The translations under genes were made by a program, and so were the position numbers. 64,000 bases of DNA from Takakia lepidozioides (taxonomy: Eukaryota > Streptophyta > Takakiopsida > Takakiales > Takakiaceae): contig CM060732.1 of NCBI GenBank assembly GCA_030704615.1, forward strand, positions 77,047,053-77,111,052. The letters are read 5' to 3'. The notes under the pieces were generated by a model. The model worked only from the letters and a program-made list of their open reading frames with translations. It did no database searches and had not been told where the DNA came from. Shown here piece by piece: positions 15,888 through 25,560 of this stretch (position 1 is its first letter; each line of letters begins with the position of its first letter).

Positions 15888-15904
15888 CTCGAGAGAGATG
15901 AGCT
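15887..15904 (+). other. Predicted self-complementary primer-binding site
   Basis: ACTCGAGAGAGATGAGCT overlaps the last base of the 5' LTR and is the exact reverse complement of 15677-15694 inside the LTR (18 of 18). I see no sequence resembling the initiator-tRNA site TGGTATCAGAGC here. In Tf1 and related elements the RNA 5' end folds onto a site just after the LTR and primes its own minus strand. This match has the right place and a greater length. Confidence 0.7.
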
Positions 15905-17990
15905 CTTACCTGTGAGTGCAAGGTAGGAGTTGAGGGTTAGCACTTGTACGATTACCTGTGTGTAAGTAGTGCTTAGTTTTAGAAGCTTAAAAAAAAAAAA
16001 AAAAACAAATATGCAGGTTTCGATCAGCGTTGGTTCTGGCATGAGGCCGCCGGGCATGATGGAGCTACACTGCATGGAAGCAGCCTTTGTTTTGGTCAGT
16101 GAGGAGACATCGTGGAGTAGCAGCGATTGGCTGTTGGGAAACTGATCAAGTGCGAGACTTAAAGGAGGAGCCTGTGATCGAGCAGATGGGTAGAACTTCC
16201 GTGCCTGGAGATGGCCGGGCTGCTCGCCTTAGTTCGATGTGCACAGACCAGTGTTAAATTAAAACCAGGACAGACCAGAAGCAGTCAGGAAAGGCAGCGG
16301 AAGAGCAGGTGGAGCTGGTGTAGCGGAGCCAGTTGAAGGAGGAGCTGTAAATCTGCTCCCTCCAGTAAATGCAGCGCCGGCAGGTAGAGCATGGCGCAGC
16401 GAGCTGGTTGAAGGTGCAGGGCCCGAGAGAGAAAGCCTAGCACAAAGCGATGGAGAACGGGGAGCCCATTGCTGGCATATCATCAACACTGCAAAACCAG
16501 GAGTCTCACAAATCTTCATGCTACTTGTGATTGTGGCTGGGAAAGCTGCTTTCACCTGGTCGATTATCTGCATAAGCAACCAACTTTATGACAAAAAGGG
16601 TTGTTGGGGCATTGTTGATTTCGGAGAGTGCAAGGTGCAAAGTCGTTTTCGTTTTTTAAGTGCTTCAGGTTTGTACAAAGCCAAGTAGCTGTTGCTGCCT
16701 TGCACCTTGGTTCCACCATTTTGATGTGGAAACTGGTGGAAAGTCGAATGGTGGTTCACAACCAGCTTTCAACTCAGCACACTGCCCGAGTCCAAGATTG
16801 TGGCGATACAGGTCAAGGGAGCTCCAGCTCTATTTGTCTCATCATTGAACACTTCCAACTGATCACTTGCCTCTACTGTCATTTCGGCGTCAAGGGTACT
16901 TACTTCTGCACAGGCGAGCAGGGGAGGAAATGCGAAGACTCGTAGCAGGAGAAGCAATGCTGACGGATGAGGCCAGCGGACGAGAGCCTCCAAGGGTTGA
17001 TGGAGAGGCGGCGGAAGGAGGCTGCAGATTGAGTTCCACTTTACTGAGGCAATCGCAAATTCCTGTAGAGACTTGATAACTATATGATTGTCTCTCTTAT
17101 ACTGGAGCTGATGCAGATGGACCCAGGCCTTGGGTCTACATGCTGAGCATGGTTCACTTTCTTTTTCCTGGCAGTGAAGTCGTCTGTGCCTTGTGGGGGG
17201 GTGACGGGGCAATTTGGTGCCTGTTGTCGCCGATCCCTGACCTGTAGATTGCACACTGAAGCAAACACGAGCAGTAACAGGAAGGCGGAAACCATTCTAA
17301 GCCAACAATAATCGTTGGCGAGAGATGCGAATTAGACCAAGTTGATGGAACTTCAAGCTGGTCTTGGCTTTGGATTCCATGCAAAGACGGCCACATCACA
17401 GCAGGCCGCCTGTACATAGCCATGAAGGTGCTGCGCAGTGCATCTGCTCCCCAATCGCCCCAATTCCTGGTTTGTAGTCTCTAGGTCTCGAGGAGGCAGG
17501 CCCACGCGCAGAGAAAGCAAATCGTGATACCCCACCCAACTGAGGTCGAGTGTTGGAATTAACGAGCTCTTGGTGCCTGGAGAATCCTGGAGGGGAACGA
17601 CCTCGGGAACTCGTAGATAACCTGGGAACAGGTTGTAATGGCAAAAGCGTTTTGGTGTTAAAAATAAAAATAAAAAAAAAAACCTTTTTGATCTAATTAA
17701 ATGTTTAAAGAGCCTGGTTGGTCATATCTTTGTCAAATGAGCTCCGTTTGACTCAGTTTTTGAGGGGATAGCTGCAGAAAGGGGAAATCTACCTATCTAG
17801 ACCTGGTTTTGTTTTTGGGACTCTGCTAAAAATCTATGGAATTTTTAGAGTGTGAGTGTGCCATGAAAGATCCACAATCCTGTCTCTAGAACCTGTGCTG
17901 GTCTATATGAGAGACAAATCTGTGGATGTACTCCTTGTATGGCTGGGGGAAATGAGGACGTAATTGAAGGGCAGGTCTCTTCTCTTAGCC
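15905..17990 (+). other. Retrotransposon leader, no gene recognised
   Basis: This is about 2.1 kb between the primer site and the first ORF. It has an A17 run at 15991 and an A-rich tract at 17662-17683. Minus-strand ORFs at 16259-16579 and 16769-17254 show no domain and look like shadows. TTCTCTTAG ending at 17988 resembles a splice acceptor directly before the next ORF. Confidence 0.4.
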
Positions 17991-17991
17991 T

Positions 17992-18687
17992 GTGCACCAA
18001 GGGGACAAGATTTATGTTTCCCAAGGAACTCAGACTGATTTGAGTGGAGAACAGTTGGACGAGTTGATTGCATACTGGGAGTCAGGCATTAGCAGTAGAC
18101 AACAGACTGCTGTAGTTGGCATTGAGGGCCTCAATATCGCCTTGGACAGTCAGAACTCTGTTGGAGCCAGCAGTTCTGCAGCTGTAGGTGAAATACCAAA
18201 GTGGGTGAAAGCTAGGCTTGGAACACAGCCAAAGACAGCCCCGGGGACCAAGGTGTTCAGCCACAAGGCCGTGGTGTACTGGAGCAGAGGAGCAGGAGCT
18301 ACACAAGTTTGTGCAATCAGACATGGTTGCAGCCGGATACGCTCTGCACAGGGCAACCACGAGCGGGGGTTCATCAGCAATGACATGTTTGTTGTGCGTG
18401 AAGGAGATGCAGTCATTCGCAATGAGGACACCCGCAACCGTCTCAAAGCTTTCGAGTTGAGAGACTATCAGACCCTACCTTTGTTTTCTTTAGTGTTCAG
18501 TGAGCGGGAGATAGGGGAGTATTGCTTTGTCTCTACCTGGCAGAAAGAGGAGGAGGGTTGGTTAGAGCGAGCTACTGTAGCTTGGGACAAGGTTAGTGGC
18601 AGGTTTCTGGACATAGATATACCTCCTACACCTTACCATCATGCAGAGCGAGGCACTTTGAGAGAAGTCTGGCAGTTGATAGCATAG
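17992..18687 (+). CDS. Extra retrotransposon ORF upstream of gag, unknown function
   Basis: A 231-codon open frame lies inside the element, on the coding strand, before gag. I recognise no family. The N-terminal part is hydrophilic and the C-terminal half looks globular (FVVREGDAVIRNEDTRNR, IGEYCFVSTWQKEEEGW), without zinc knuckles or membrane spans. The first in-frame ATG is only at 18385. A stop lies just upstream, within a splice-acceptor-like TTCTCTTAG, so it may be reached by splicing from the leader. Gypsy elements do not normally have such a gene. It could be an accessory protein or a captured host exon. Confidence 0.5.
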   Translation: MHQGDKIYVSQGTQTDLSGEQLDELIAYWESGISSRQQTAVVGIEGLNIALDSQNSVGASSSAAVGEIPKWVKARLGTQPKTAPGTKVFSHKAVVYWSRGAGATQVCAIRHGCSRIRSAQGNHERGFISNDMFVVREGDAVIRNEDTRNRLKAFELRDYQTLPLFSLVFSEREIGEYCFVSTWQKEEEGWLERATVAWDKVSGRFLDIDIPPTPYHHAERGTLREVWQLIA

Positions 18688-19208
18688 ATCAGGATTAGAT
18701 CTTGCTTGGTCGGCGGGTTCTATTCTTCCCCTCCATCTCTGTACTATTTTCATTACCTTGTACTTGTAGTTGCCAAAGCCTCTCTTGGTGGAGGCCAGTC
18801 AGTCCGGGGTTTTGGGCTGGGATATTCTGCAGGATCAGCATTGCAGCTGGATTTTGGTGTGGGGGTGTTGATGTTTTGATTTCTTGTGTTTGGATCCCCC
18901 CCAACACCTGCATGCTTGACTGTGCGCCATGTTGGTTTTGTGTGGGCGCTTGCTTTCATAGGGATTAGGCCGGATTTGATCACCGGTCAATCCTAGAGTA
19001 TGCTGTCGGTGGTGAGGCTGGAGTGATGACCAGCAAGACCACCAGTGTTTCTTCTATGGTGAGGCTGGGTTGATGACCAGCCAACCATAGGAGTTCTTGC
19101 GGTGGATGCAGGTGCAGGTGCCCTGAGCCATTGGGATATGACCCTTAAACTGCAACAGGTGCCCACCCGTGTCACTATTAGATTAGTACTAGAGCCTTAT
19201 AGTGTCAC

Positions 19209-20681
19209 GTGGAGGAGGTGCACATTGTGAGTGTCATTACGGAGTTACCCAAGGGTTTTGAGGGGAGTACGGCTACAGGCAGTAACAGTGAGAGTGGGTT
19301 CACAAGACGAGGTATTCGGTTCAGACCACCTTCACCGCCACCCTCAATTACTGTAGAGTCAGACACAGACTCGGAGGCTTCATCAACAGGTGTGCACTTT
19401 CATTCGCCATTGTTGTGGGACGACATGGAGGAGATGTATGGAGCTACCAAGGGGCCTCGTAGGTACTCTGGAGCTGTGGGCACAATCGAGTTGGATGACT
19501 TTATCCAGGAGTTCGACAGCTGGTGTGATTTGCAGCAGATGCGCAATCCACAGCTATTCACCCCATTCATGGCGTGGAAGGGACTGTTCCAGCATTTGGA
19601 AGGCCCGCCTATGGACGATTACCACGAGTTCAGGCGAGGACATGAAGCAGAGATTGAGGAGTGGAGGATGTATTGGTCACCTGACTACGTCTCCATTACT
19701 CGAGGCACGACGCGACCAGTAGCTGCATCAGTACCAATAGCTCCCACTGCCAGCACTAGTAGTGGAGCAAGTAGTGCTGGTACTTCTGCAGGTGGTACCA
19801 GTTCAAAAGGTGCTACTACTCCTCCTGCCACAACTACAACACATGTGCCTAGATTCAACCCGGTGGTGGAGTTCTTCCAGGAGTTGCGGAGGAACTACCA
19901 AGGTGTACGGACAGAGAAGCTGCGAAGTTTGCAAGACTTCCAGCGCAAACCCAGTGAGAGCCTGCGAGAGGCGTACACTCGTATGAGGCGCTTGATAAGT
20001 GTGACCCAAGGGGTTACTGAAGCTCAGGCAATCCAGTTTTGGTATGGAATTCTGGACAAGGAGCTCAAGAGAAGGGTGCGAGATGCAACCCTGTTACAAG
20101 CAGCCCAACCCACATTAGCAGATGTGTTTCTGCTGGCTGAGCGGATTGAGCTCAACATGGTGGAGGAGCGAGTTGTTACAATTGGATTTGGCAAGGACAT
20201 GCCTGTACGGGGCACAGCTGTCAGCCCACAAGCACAAGGGACTGCCCAACAGCGTGGTCAGGGGGGCAAGGTTGCCCAGCCCAAGTTCCATGGAGCTTAC
20301 AGGGGACCTCAGGTGCAGAGGCCCGTGGCATCTTTTGCAGGCCAACAGCAACCAGGGGTGATATGTTGGACATGTGGAGGACCCCATGTCAAGAGAGATT
20401 GCCCAGAGAGTGGCAGAAGGCCGGCACAAGCACAGCCTGCACAGTTGCAGTGTGGGCATTGTGGCAAGTATGGGCATGGAGATGCCCAGTGTTATGACTT
20501 GCATCCTGAGTTGCGCCCAGGCCAGTTCCAAGGGAACAATGGTGGCCGGGGCGAGGTGGACCAGCCCAGAGAGGACGAGGTGGTCGGGCACGAGGTGCAG
20601 GCCAAGGGCAAGCTCAACATGGCCAAGGACGCGGAGGTCAGGGTGTTGACCAAGGCATGGCCAACCGGCTTCAGCAGCTAG
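19209..20681 (+). CDS. gag: Gag polyprotein with two CCHC zinc knuckles
   Basis: This is the structural protein for particle assembly and RNA packaging. A Ser/Pro/Thr-rich N-terminal region is followed by a capsid-like retrotransposon gag domain (FFQELRRNYQGVRTEKLRSL, LREAYTRMRRLI, IQFWYGILDKELKRRV). Then come two CX2CX4HX4C knuckles: CWTCGGPHVKRDC at 20364-20402 and CGHCGKYGHGDAQC at 20451-20492. The frame is open from 19209, but the first ATG is 19425, upstream of the gag fold. It ends at TAG 20679-20681 and the same frame reopens directly into protease, so either readthrough or a mutation separates them. Confidence 0.85.
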   Translation: MEEVHIVSVITELPKGFEGSTATGSNSESGFTRRGIRFRPPSPPPSITVESDTDSEASSTGVHFHSPLLWDDMEEMYGATKGPRRYSGAVGTIELDDFIQEFDSWCDLQQMRNPQLFTPFMAWKGLFQHLEGPPMDDYHEFRRGHEAEIEEWRMYWSPDYVSITRGTTRPVAASVPIAPTASTSSGASSAGTSAGGTSSKGATTPPATTTTHVPRFNPVVEFFQELRRNYQGVRTEKLRSLQDFQRKPSESLREAYTRMRRLISVTQGVTEAQAIQFWYGILDKELKRRVRDATLLQAAQPTLADVFLLAERIELNMVEERVVTIGFGKDMPVRGTAVSPQAQGTAQQRGQGGKVAQPKFHGAYRGPQVQRPVASFAGQQQPGVICWTCGGPHVKRDCPESGRRPAQAQPAQLQCGHCGKYGHGDAQCYDLHPELRPGQFQGNNGGRGEVDQPREDEVVGHEVQAKGKLNMAKDAEVRVLTKAWPTGFSS

Positions 20682-22160
20682 AGCAGAGGCTCGCTGCCAT
20701 GGCTATATCAGCTCGGGGTACCGGCTCCCAGGCGGGATGGTCCACCTCCTGCTCCTGAGGGAGGAGATATGGGAGGCATGGGATTTATGTGCGGAGCAGC
20801 ACTACCACTAGAGCAGGTGGAGTCTGCTGCAGCCGTGACTCGAGGAGCAGCACGAGTTCCTGAGCCACGAGGTGCAGAGGTGGAATTGGATCCACAGCGT
20901 GGGGAGGCAAGCCGTCAGGCAAGGCTTCCTCAGTCATTCACATTGGCGGAGACTGTGTCGACGCCATCCATGGCACCTAGTTCTCGCCCGACTGTTACCG
21001 AGGCGGAGGTTACTATGCCATTGGGGAGAGCTACACGTGCAGCACTGACACCTGCTGCCAAGGCTAGTGCGGCCGGTGTGTTATTGGGGGCAGCCACCTC
21101 TGTGTGTCAGGCCCCACTGTTCTCGGCAACCATGATTGCGACGCCGGGGGTGAGACCAGCTGCAGTGTTCAGACTAGCAGCAACACTCTGTGAGAGTGGG
21201 GAGGTCACTTCATCTTCTGCGGAGTTAGTGGAAGGTGTAGTGGCAGAGGGATCCTCGGATTTGAGGGTCAAGACTGCCACGGCTGCGCCATGGCAAGTTG
21301 CAGCTGCCAGGTTGACGGAGCTGCCAGCTAGGCCAGCCATTGAGCGCGCCATGGTGACACCTGGAGTTGTCTTGTTAGACAACCAGGGAGGCATTTTCAC
21401 TTTGAGTGGACCGGCAGGCAAGAAGTACCGGCCACTGCGGGTCTTGTTGGACTCAGGAGCTCAGCCACTGATGTTGGGCAGAGCTGCTATTGCAGGTTTG
21501 GGCCTCATGGAGGCGGATATGGAGCCTTGTCCTTTCCAGATACAGACATCTCTGGGAGGATCAGAGCAGGCTCGCGGCATGACACGGCATCAGTTGGCTA
21601 TTAGACTGCAGCCGGATCATCCTGTAGATGGCTCAGTGATGCGAGCCAAGGCCATTGTGACAGACGCGGTCTCTTACGATGTCCTCGTTGGTGGGGCAGT
21701 GTTATACCCCATGGGCTTCACCCTGGATTTCTGGGAGGAGTCAGCATCCTACAGGCCTGGATGGCAGTCAGGGGATGGTCGCCGTGCACAGCTCCCTGTG
21801 ACATTCATTGGGGGTATTGCAGCTGCCCAGCGGGGCAAGATGCCAACACTAGCCGCCTTCACAGCTGCAGTTAGTTGGCCTGGAGAGTTGCTGGAAGGCA
21901 ATGCCCATGCAGAGGATGTGCCACCTCCAGCAGAGCAGGATGACATGCATGGTACGGCGGAGTTGCCTGCCATGGTTGCTCACACTCCGTTGTGGGGTAC
22001 GAGCAAGGATTTGCAGCAAGCTGCTGATGGACGGGTGCAACAAGCTTGGGGAGAAGCTTTTGTACCGTCAGGAGAGGAGGAGAGTGCGGTGATTGCACCA
22101 GGGCCACCTCAGTTGTCGCCATTGGACACCACACCTCTTGTGTGGCAGCGGCCGGATGAA
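20682..22160 (+). CDS. PR: Retrotransposon aspartic protease with long linkers
   Basis: The frame continues from gag after the TAG; the first ATG is 20769. About 220 residues of Ala/Glu/Pro-rich low-complexity linker precede the retropepsin core. The active-site loop is VLLDSGAQPLML with the catalytic Asp codon at 21450-21452. A flap-like region and a second hydrophobic-glycine segment (DVLVGGAVLYPMGF) follow. A further linker of about 130 residues leads in frame into the methyltransferase domain. The protease would cut the polyprotein; whether it releases the methyltransferase cannot be seen. Confidence 0.78.
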
Positions 22161-23120
22161 GGCATTTGCCTTCTGGACTTGTTTGGCGGGATCAGCACCG
22201 GATTGGCTGCTGTGCTACAGGCAGGTGTGCGGGTAAGGCGTTACCTGTATGTGGAGAGGGATGAGACTGCACGACGCGTCTCACTGCGCCATGTGGCTCA
22301 GTTGGTACAGCAGTACCCTGACTTGTTGCCGTGTCTGCAGTTCGTGGATACCAACAAGCCTTGCCAGCAGACATTTCCTTGTTGGGGGCGCAAGATTTGG
22401 AGCAGGTTGGCTCCATTGATCTGATAGTGGCAGGTTGGCCCTGCCAAGGGCATTCATCAGCCGGGCATGGCAATGGATTGCGAGACTCGAGGACGGGTCT
22501 GTTTTGGGAGATGGTGCGGATTTTGCGCGCTTGCAGCTTCATCAAGCTGTATCTCCAGCATACATCTTGGAGAATGTACCACTGATGGGTGATTCTCGGG
22601 CCAGGGTGATGGCCAGTGTGCATCAAGTCCGGTCGTGGCTTGGGTCAGCAGTGTTGCTGGATGCAGCTGCAGTGGGGTCACGGGCTCATCGTCCACGACT
22701 ATGGTGGACTAACTTGATGCCACCCGCACTGCTCAAGCGTGCATTTGATGGGGGTGCAGCGGCCAGCACACCTCACCGTGGATGGCATTTTGGACACAGG
22801 AGGCAGTCTCAACGTGTGAGACACGATGACCGTTCGCCTTTGGCAGTGGTCAACAGGGTGGGTCAACCACGAGCAGCATTACCTACACTGCTCAGCTTCC
22901 CAGGATCCCATGCTTTTCGGGATGGTGGACCTGGCCTCCTGTGGGATGCTCAGTTGCAGCAGTTAGTTAGTGGAGCCTAATGCCGACGAGCGAGAGCGGG
23001 CTATGGGGTTTTCCACTGGGACCACGGCGGTGCCTTCTCTTTCTGAGGCATCACGTCGTCAGGTGTTGGGGCAAGCAATGGATCTCAATTGCTTGACCTG
23101 GATTGTCAGCTTGGCTATGG
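22161..23120 (+). CDS. Cytosine-C5 DNA methyltransferase domain (DNMT3/DRM-like) in retrotransposon pol
   Basis: The conserved C5-methyltransferase motifs occur in order. Motif I (AdoMet) is LLDLFGGISTGLAAVL at 22170. Motif IV is IDLIVAGWPCQGHSS, with the catalytic Cys codon at 22442-22444. Motif VI is YILENVP, with ENV at 22570-22578. Motif VIII-like SRAHRPRLWWTN starts at 22678. Motif IX/X-like DERERAMGF is near 22980 and RRQVLGQAMDLN near 23055. The SLFDGIATG-like motif I and the HRxRxxW motif VIII point to the DNMT3/DRM side rather than DNMT1/CMT. Frame changes lie near 22335, 22530 and 22965. It is flanked by the element's protease and RT, so it belongs to the element. Its product would methylate cytosines in DNA. 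Activity of this copy is doubtful because of the breaks. Confidence 0.88.
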
Positions 23121-23572
23121 CTGAGCAACGTAGAGTGCGGAGTGCACTTCCCTTGACGGTCTCTCTGCCTACCGAGACGGTACAGGCAGCGAGTGGGGGC
23201 GAGCCGGTGAGGACCACGAGGTGTAGACATCCATGGCACACGTGGGAGGTGCTCGAGGTTCAGAGGGAGTTGGCAGCGAAGGCAGCTGTGATGGATGAGG
23301 TTGGGGATTCTTCTCGGGATGAGGAGGTTCTCAATGATGAGATGATGGGGCAGGATGAGGCCTTGTCATTGACTGAGCAGGAAGGGGGTACTGCTCAAGA
23401 GGTTGCAGCATAGCAACCACGGGACGCGTCCTCTACCTCTAAGCCCACTGGACTTAAGGTTGCAGTTACGGAGGACAATTGGGAGCCTGACATTGGACCC
23501 ATTGTCACCGGAGGAGAGAGACGACGTATACGGCGGTTCCTGAGGGCTTACAGGAATTGCTTTGCCTTCAGT
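23121..23572 (+). CDS. Linker between methyltransferase and RT, with leaky-stop context
   Basis: This is a Glu/Asp-rich stretch after motif X. It is interrupted by TAG at 23411-23413 and then continues in the same frame into the RT N-terminus (NWEPDIGPIVTGGERRRI). The codons after the stop are CAA CCA, fitting the CAR-YYA readthrough context known from tobacco mosaic virus. No other stop lies between 22970 and the RT core in this frame. Confidence 0.6.
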
Positions 23573-24628
23573 TTGAAGGACTTGGGAGCACTGAAGGGTC
23601 AAGAGATCCGTATTGAGTTGGCCACTGACACGCCAATCTTTCGGAGACCCTATAGATACAGTGACATGGAGAGGTCTTTGATTCAGATGAGGACTCAAGA
23701 TCTCTGGGAGGCAGGTTTGGTGGAGCTCTCTGGTGGAGAGTATGCTTCAGCCACAGTGATGCCAGCTAAGAAGGATGTCTATGGCAATTGGACGGAGAGA
23801 CGTATGTGCGGTGATTACCGGCCTGTAAATCGTCAGACCAAGTCCGATAGGTATGCCATGCCAACACCAGAGGAGATCTTTGATGCCATTGGGCATTCCA
23901 AGGTCTTTAGCACGTTGGATTTACGATCCGGATATCACCAGTTGCCGATCAAGGAGGCGGATAAGCAAAAGACGGCATTCTGGGGGATCAATGAGCACGG
24001 GAAGGATTGCCTATACCAGTGGCGGTTCTTACCATTTGGGCTTAAAAACGCTCCCGCTGAGTTTCAAAGAGTCATGGACAGGATTCTAGCAGGGGTGGAG
24101 TTTGCTCGGTGCTACATAGATGACATCATCATCTTTAGTGCTACGGTGGAGGAGCATGAGAGACACCTTCAGGGGGTATTTGAGCGCTTGAGGACGCACG
24201 GATTGAAGTTACATCCGGGCAAGTGCAAGTTTTTCCACAACCAGATTGAGTATCTGGGTCACATGATATATCCTGGAGGATTGGGGGTACAGCAGACTAA
24301 GGTAGAGTCCATTGCACAGGTTCCACGCCCCACGGATGTGAGCCGAGTTCGAGCTTTCATGGGGTTAGCAAACTATTACAGACGGTTTGTTAAGGGATTT
24401 AGTGCCATTGCAAAGGCTCTAACCAAGCTGACCAAGGTGGACCAGGAGGAGTGGCAGTGGGAAGATGAGCAAGAACAAGCTTTTCAAGAGCTCAAGGCGA
24501 GGTTGACCTCGGCGCCCATCTTGAGACGACCTATCAGGGGCGTCCTTTTCAGCTGCATACAGATTGGAGCATGCTGGGGCTTGGAGCGGTGCTCACACAG
24601 GTGGATGATGAGGGAAGAGAGTTCGTAG
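23573..24628 (+). CDS. RT: Gypsy reverse transcriptase
   Basis: This is the RNA-dependent DNA polymerase of the element. Seen in order: RRMCGDYRPVNRQTKSDRY (fingers), STLDLRSGYHQLPI (first catalytic Asp), LPFGLKNAPAEFQRVMD, and CYIDDIIIFS with the catalytic Asp pair at 24119-24124. The thumb/connection FMGLANYYRRFVKGFSAIA follows. This is the canonical Ty3/gypsy pattern. The frame is lost near 24545 at the RNase H boundary, where the next frame continues the protein. The coding sequence really begins upstream at the linker; 23573 has no ATG. Confidence 0.92.
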   Translation: MKDLGALKGQEIRIELATDTPIFRRPYRYSDMERSLIQMRTQDLWEAGLVELSGGEYASATVMPAKKDVYGNWTERRMCGDYRPVNRQTKSDRYAMPTPEEIFDAIGHSKVFSTLDLRSGYHQLPIKEADKQKTAFWGINEHGKDCLYQWRFLPFGLKNAPAEFQRVMDRILAGVEFARCYIDDIIIFSATVEEHERHLQGVFERLRTHGLKLHPGKCKFFHNQIEYLGHMIYPGGLGVQQTKVESIAQVPRPTDVSRVRAFMGLANYYRRFVKGFSAIAKALTKLTKVDQEEWQWEDEQEQAFQELKARLTSAPILRRPIRGVLFSCIQIGACWGLERCSHRWMMREESS

Positions 24629-25560
24629 TGGCTTATGCTAGCCGCTCGAACAATGCTGCAGAGTCTAAGTATAGCTCATATGAGGGAGAATGCTTAGCTG
24701 CAGTGTGGGCCGTGGCACACTTCAGGTGCTATCTATACGGCAATCTCTTCACCCTTGTCACGGATCACCAACCACTCAAGTGGTTGATGGAGTCAGACAA
24801 GCTTACGGGGAAGCTTGCACGGTGGGCACTCATCCTTCAAGAGTATGACTTTCAGGTGGTGCATCGACCGGGTTTGGTCAATCGAAATGCAGATGGGTTG
24901 AGTCGCAATCCATGCACGAGCCAGCAGGATGACACTGGAGCTCGGTGGCATGGTGAGACGGACGAGGAGATGGTGCCCGGATGGCATGCATCTGCATTTC
25001 TGTGTATCTTGGCAGCGGAAGGCCAGGTTGGACCTACAACAGGGATGACTGTAGATCAAGTGTCTGAGGACCCTGAGGCCAGCAATGAGCAGGGTGGCGC
25101 CAAAGATATACATGAGGATTCAGTTGTGTTGGACTACCTCCGCACTGGAGACACGGCAGCCACTGTGACTGCCAAGGAGAGGGATCGGATCCTACAACGA
25201 GCCAAGAGGTTCAAGTGGGAGGGGACACACCTGCTCCGAGTGTGGGAGGATGGTCGAGTGAGGATTGTGCCTCACCCAACACAGCGGGCACGGTTAGTGC
25301 GGCATGCCCATGAGGAGTTGGGGCATTTTGGGGTGCGACGCACTCATAGTCTACTGCAGGGGCAGTATTGGTGGCGTGGTATGCACACAGAGGTGCAACA
25401 ATTTGTGGCTAGGTGCATGGTGTGTGACAGGGTGCGTGCTTCATTCAACGCCCCTACTCCACAATTGCACCCTCTTCCGATCATGGGATTGGGCTACAGG
25501 TGGAGTCTTGACTTCGCAGGGCCGTTGCCACTGACCATGCGCACAACAAGTACGTGTTGG
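24550..25560 (+). CDS. RH-IN: RNase H and integrase zinc-binding region
   Basis: The RNase H begins with FQLHTDWSMLGLGAVLTQ (first catalytic Asp), then SSYEGECLAAVWAV (Glu) and LVTDHQPLKWLM (Asp), and ends HRPGLVNRNADGLSR. After a variable spacer comes the integrase HHCC zinc domain: HAHEELGHFGVRRTHSLL and CMVC near 25410. The catalytic core starts with SLDFAGPLPL (first Asp of DDE). The frame then breaks near 25535, again as if one base were missing. Confidence 0.88.

Noticed and set aside
15888..15910. tRNA primer site
   Set aside because: Nothing like TGGTATCAGAGC or another familiar tRNA 3' end follows the 5' LTR. The sequence is instead fully explained by complementarity to the LTR.
16259..17254. 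Minus-strand ORFs of 106 and 161 codons in the retrotransposon leader
   Set aside because: No domain, low-complexity composition and opposite orientation to all element genes.
20115..20591. 158-codon minus-strand ORF over gag
   Set aside because: Antisense shadow of the gag coding sequence, which has two zinc knuckles.
22161..23120. Methyltransferase as a host gene into which the retrotransposon inserted
   Set aside because: It lies between the element's own protease and RT on the same strand, inside one LTR pair, and its flanks run on in frame with both. No host intron or separate target duplication is visible.
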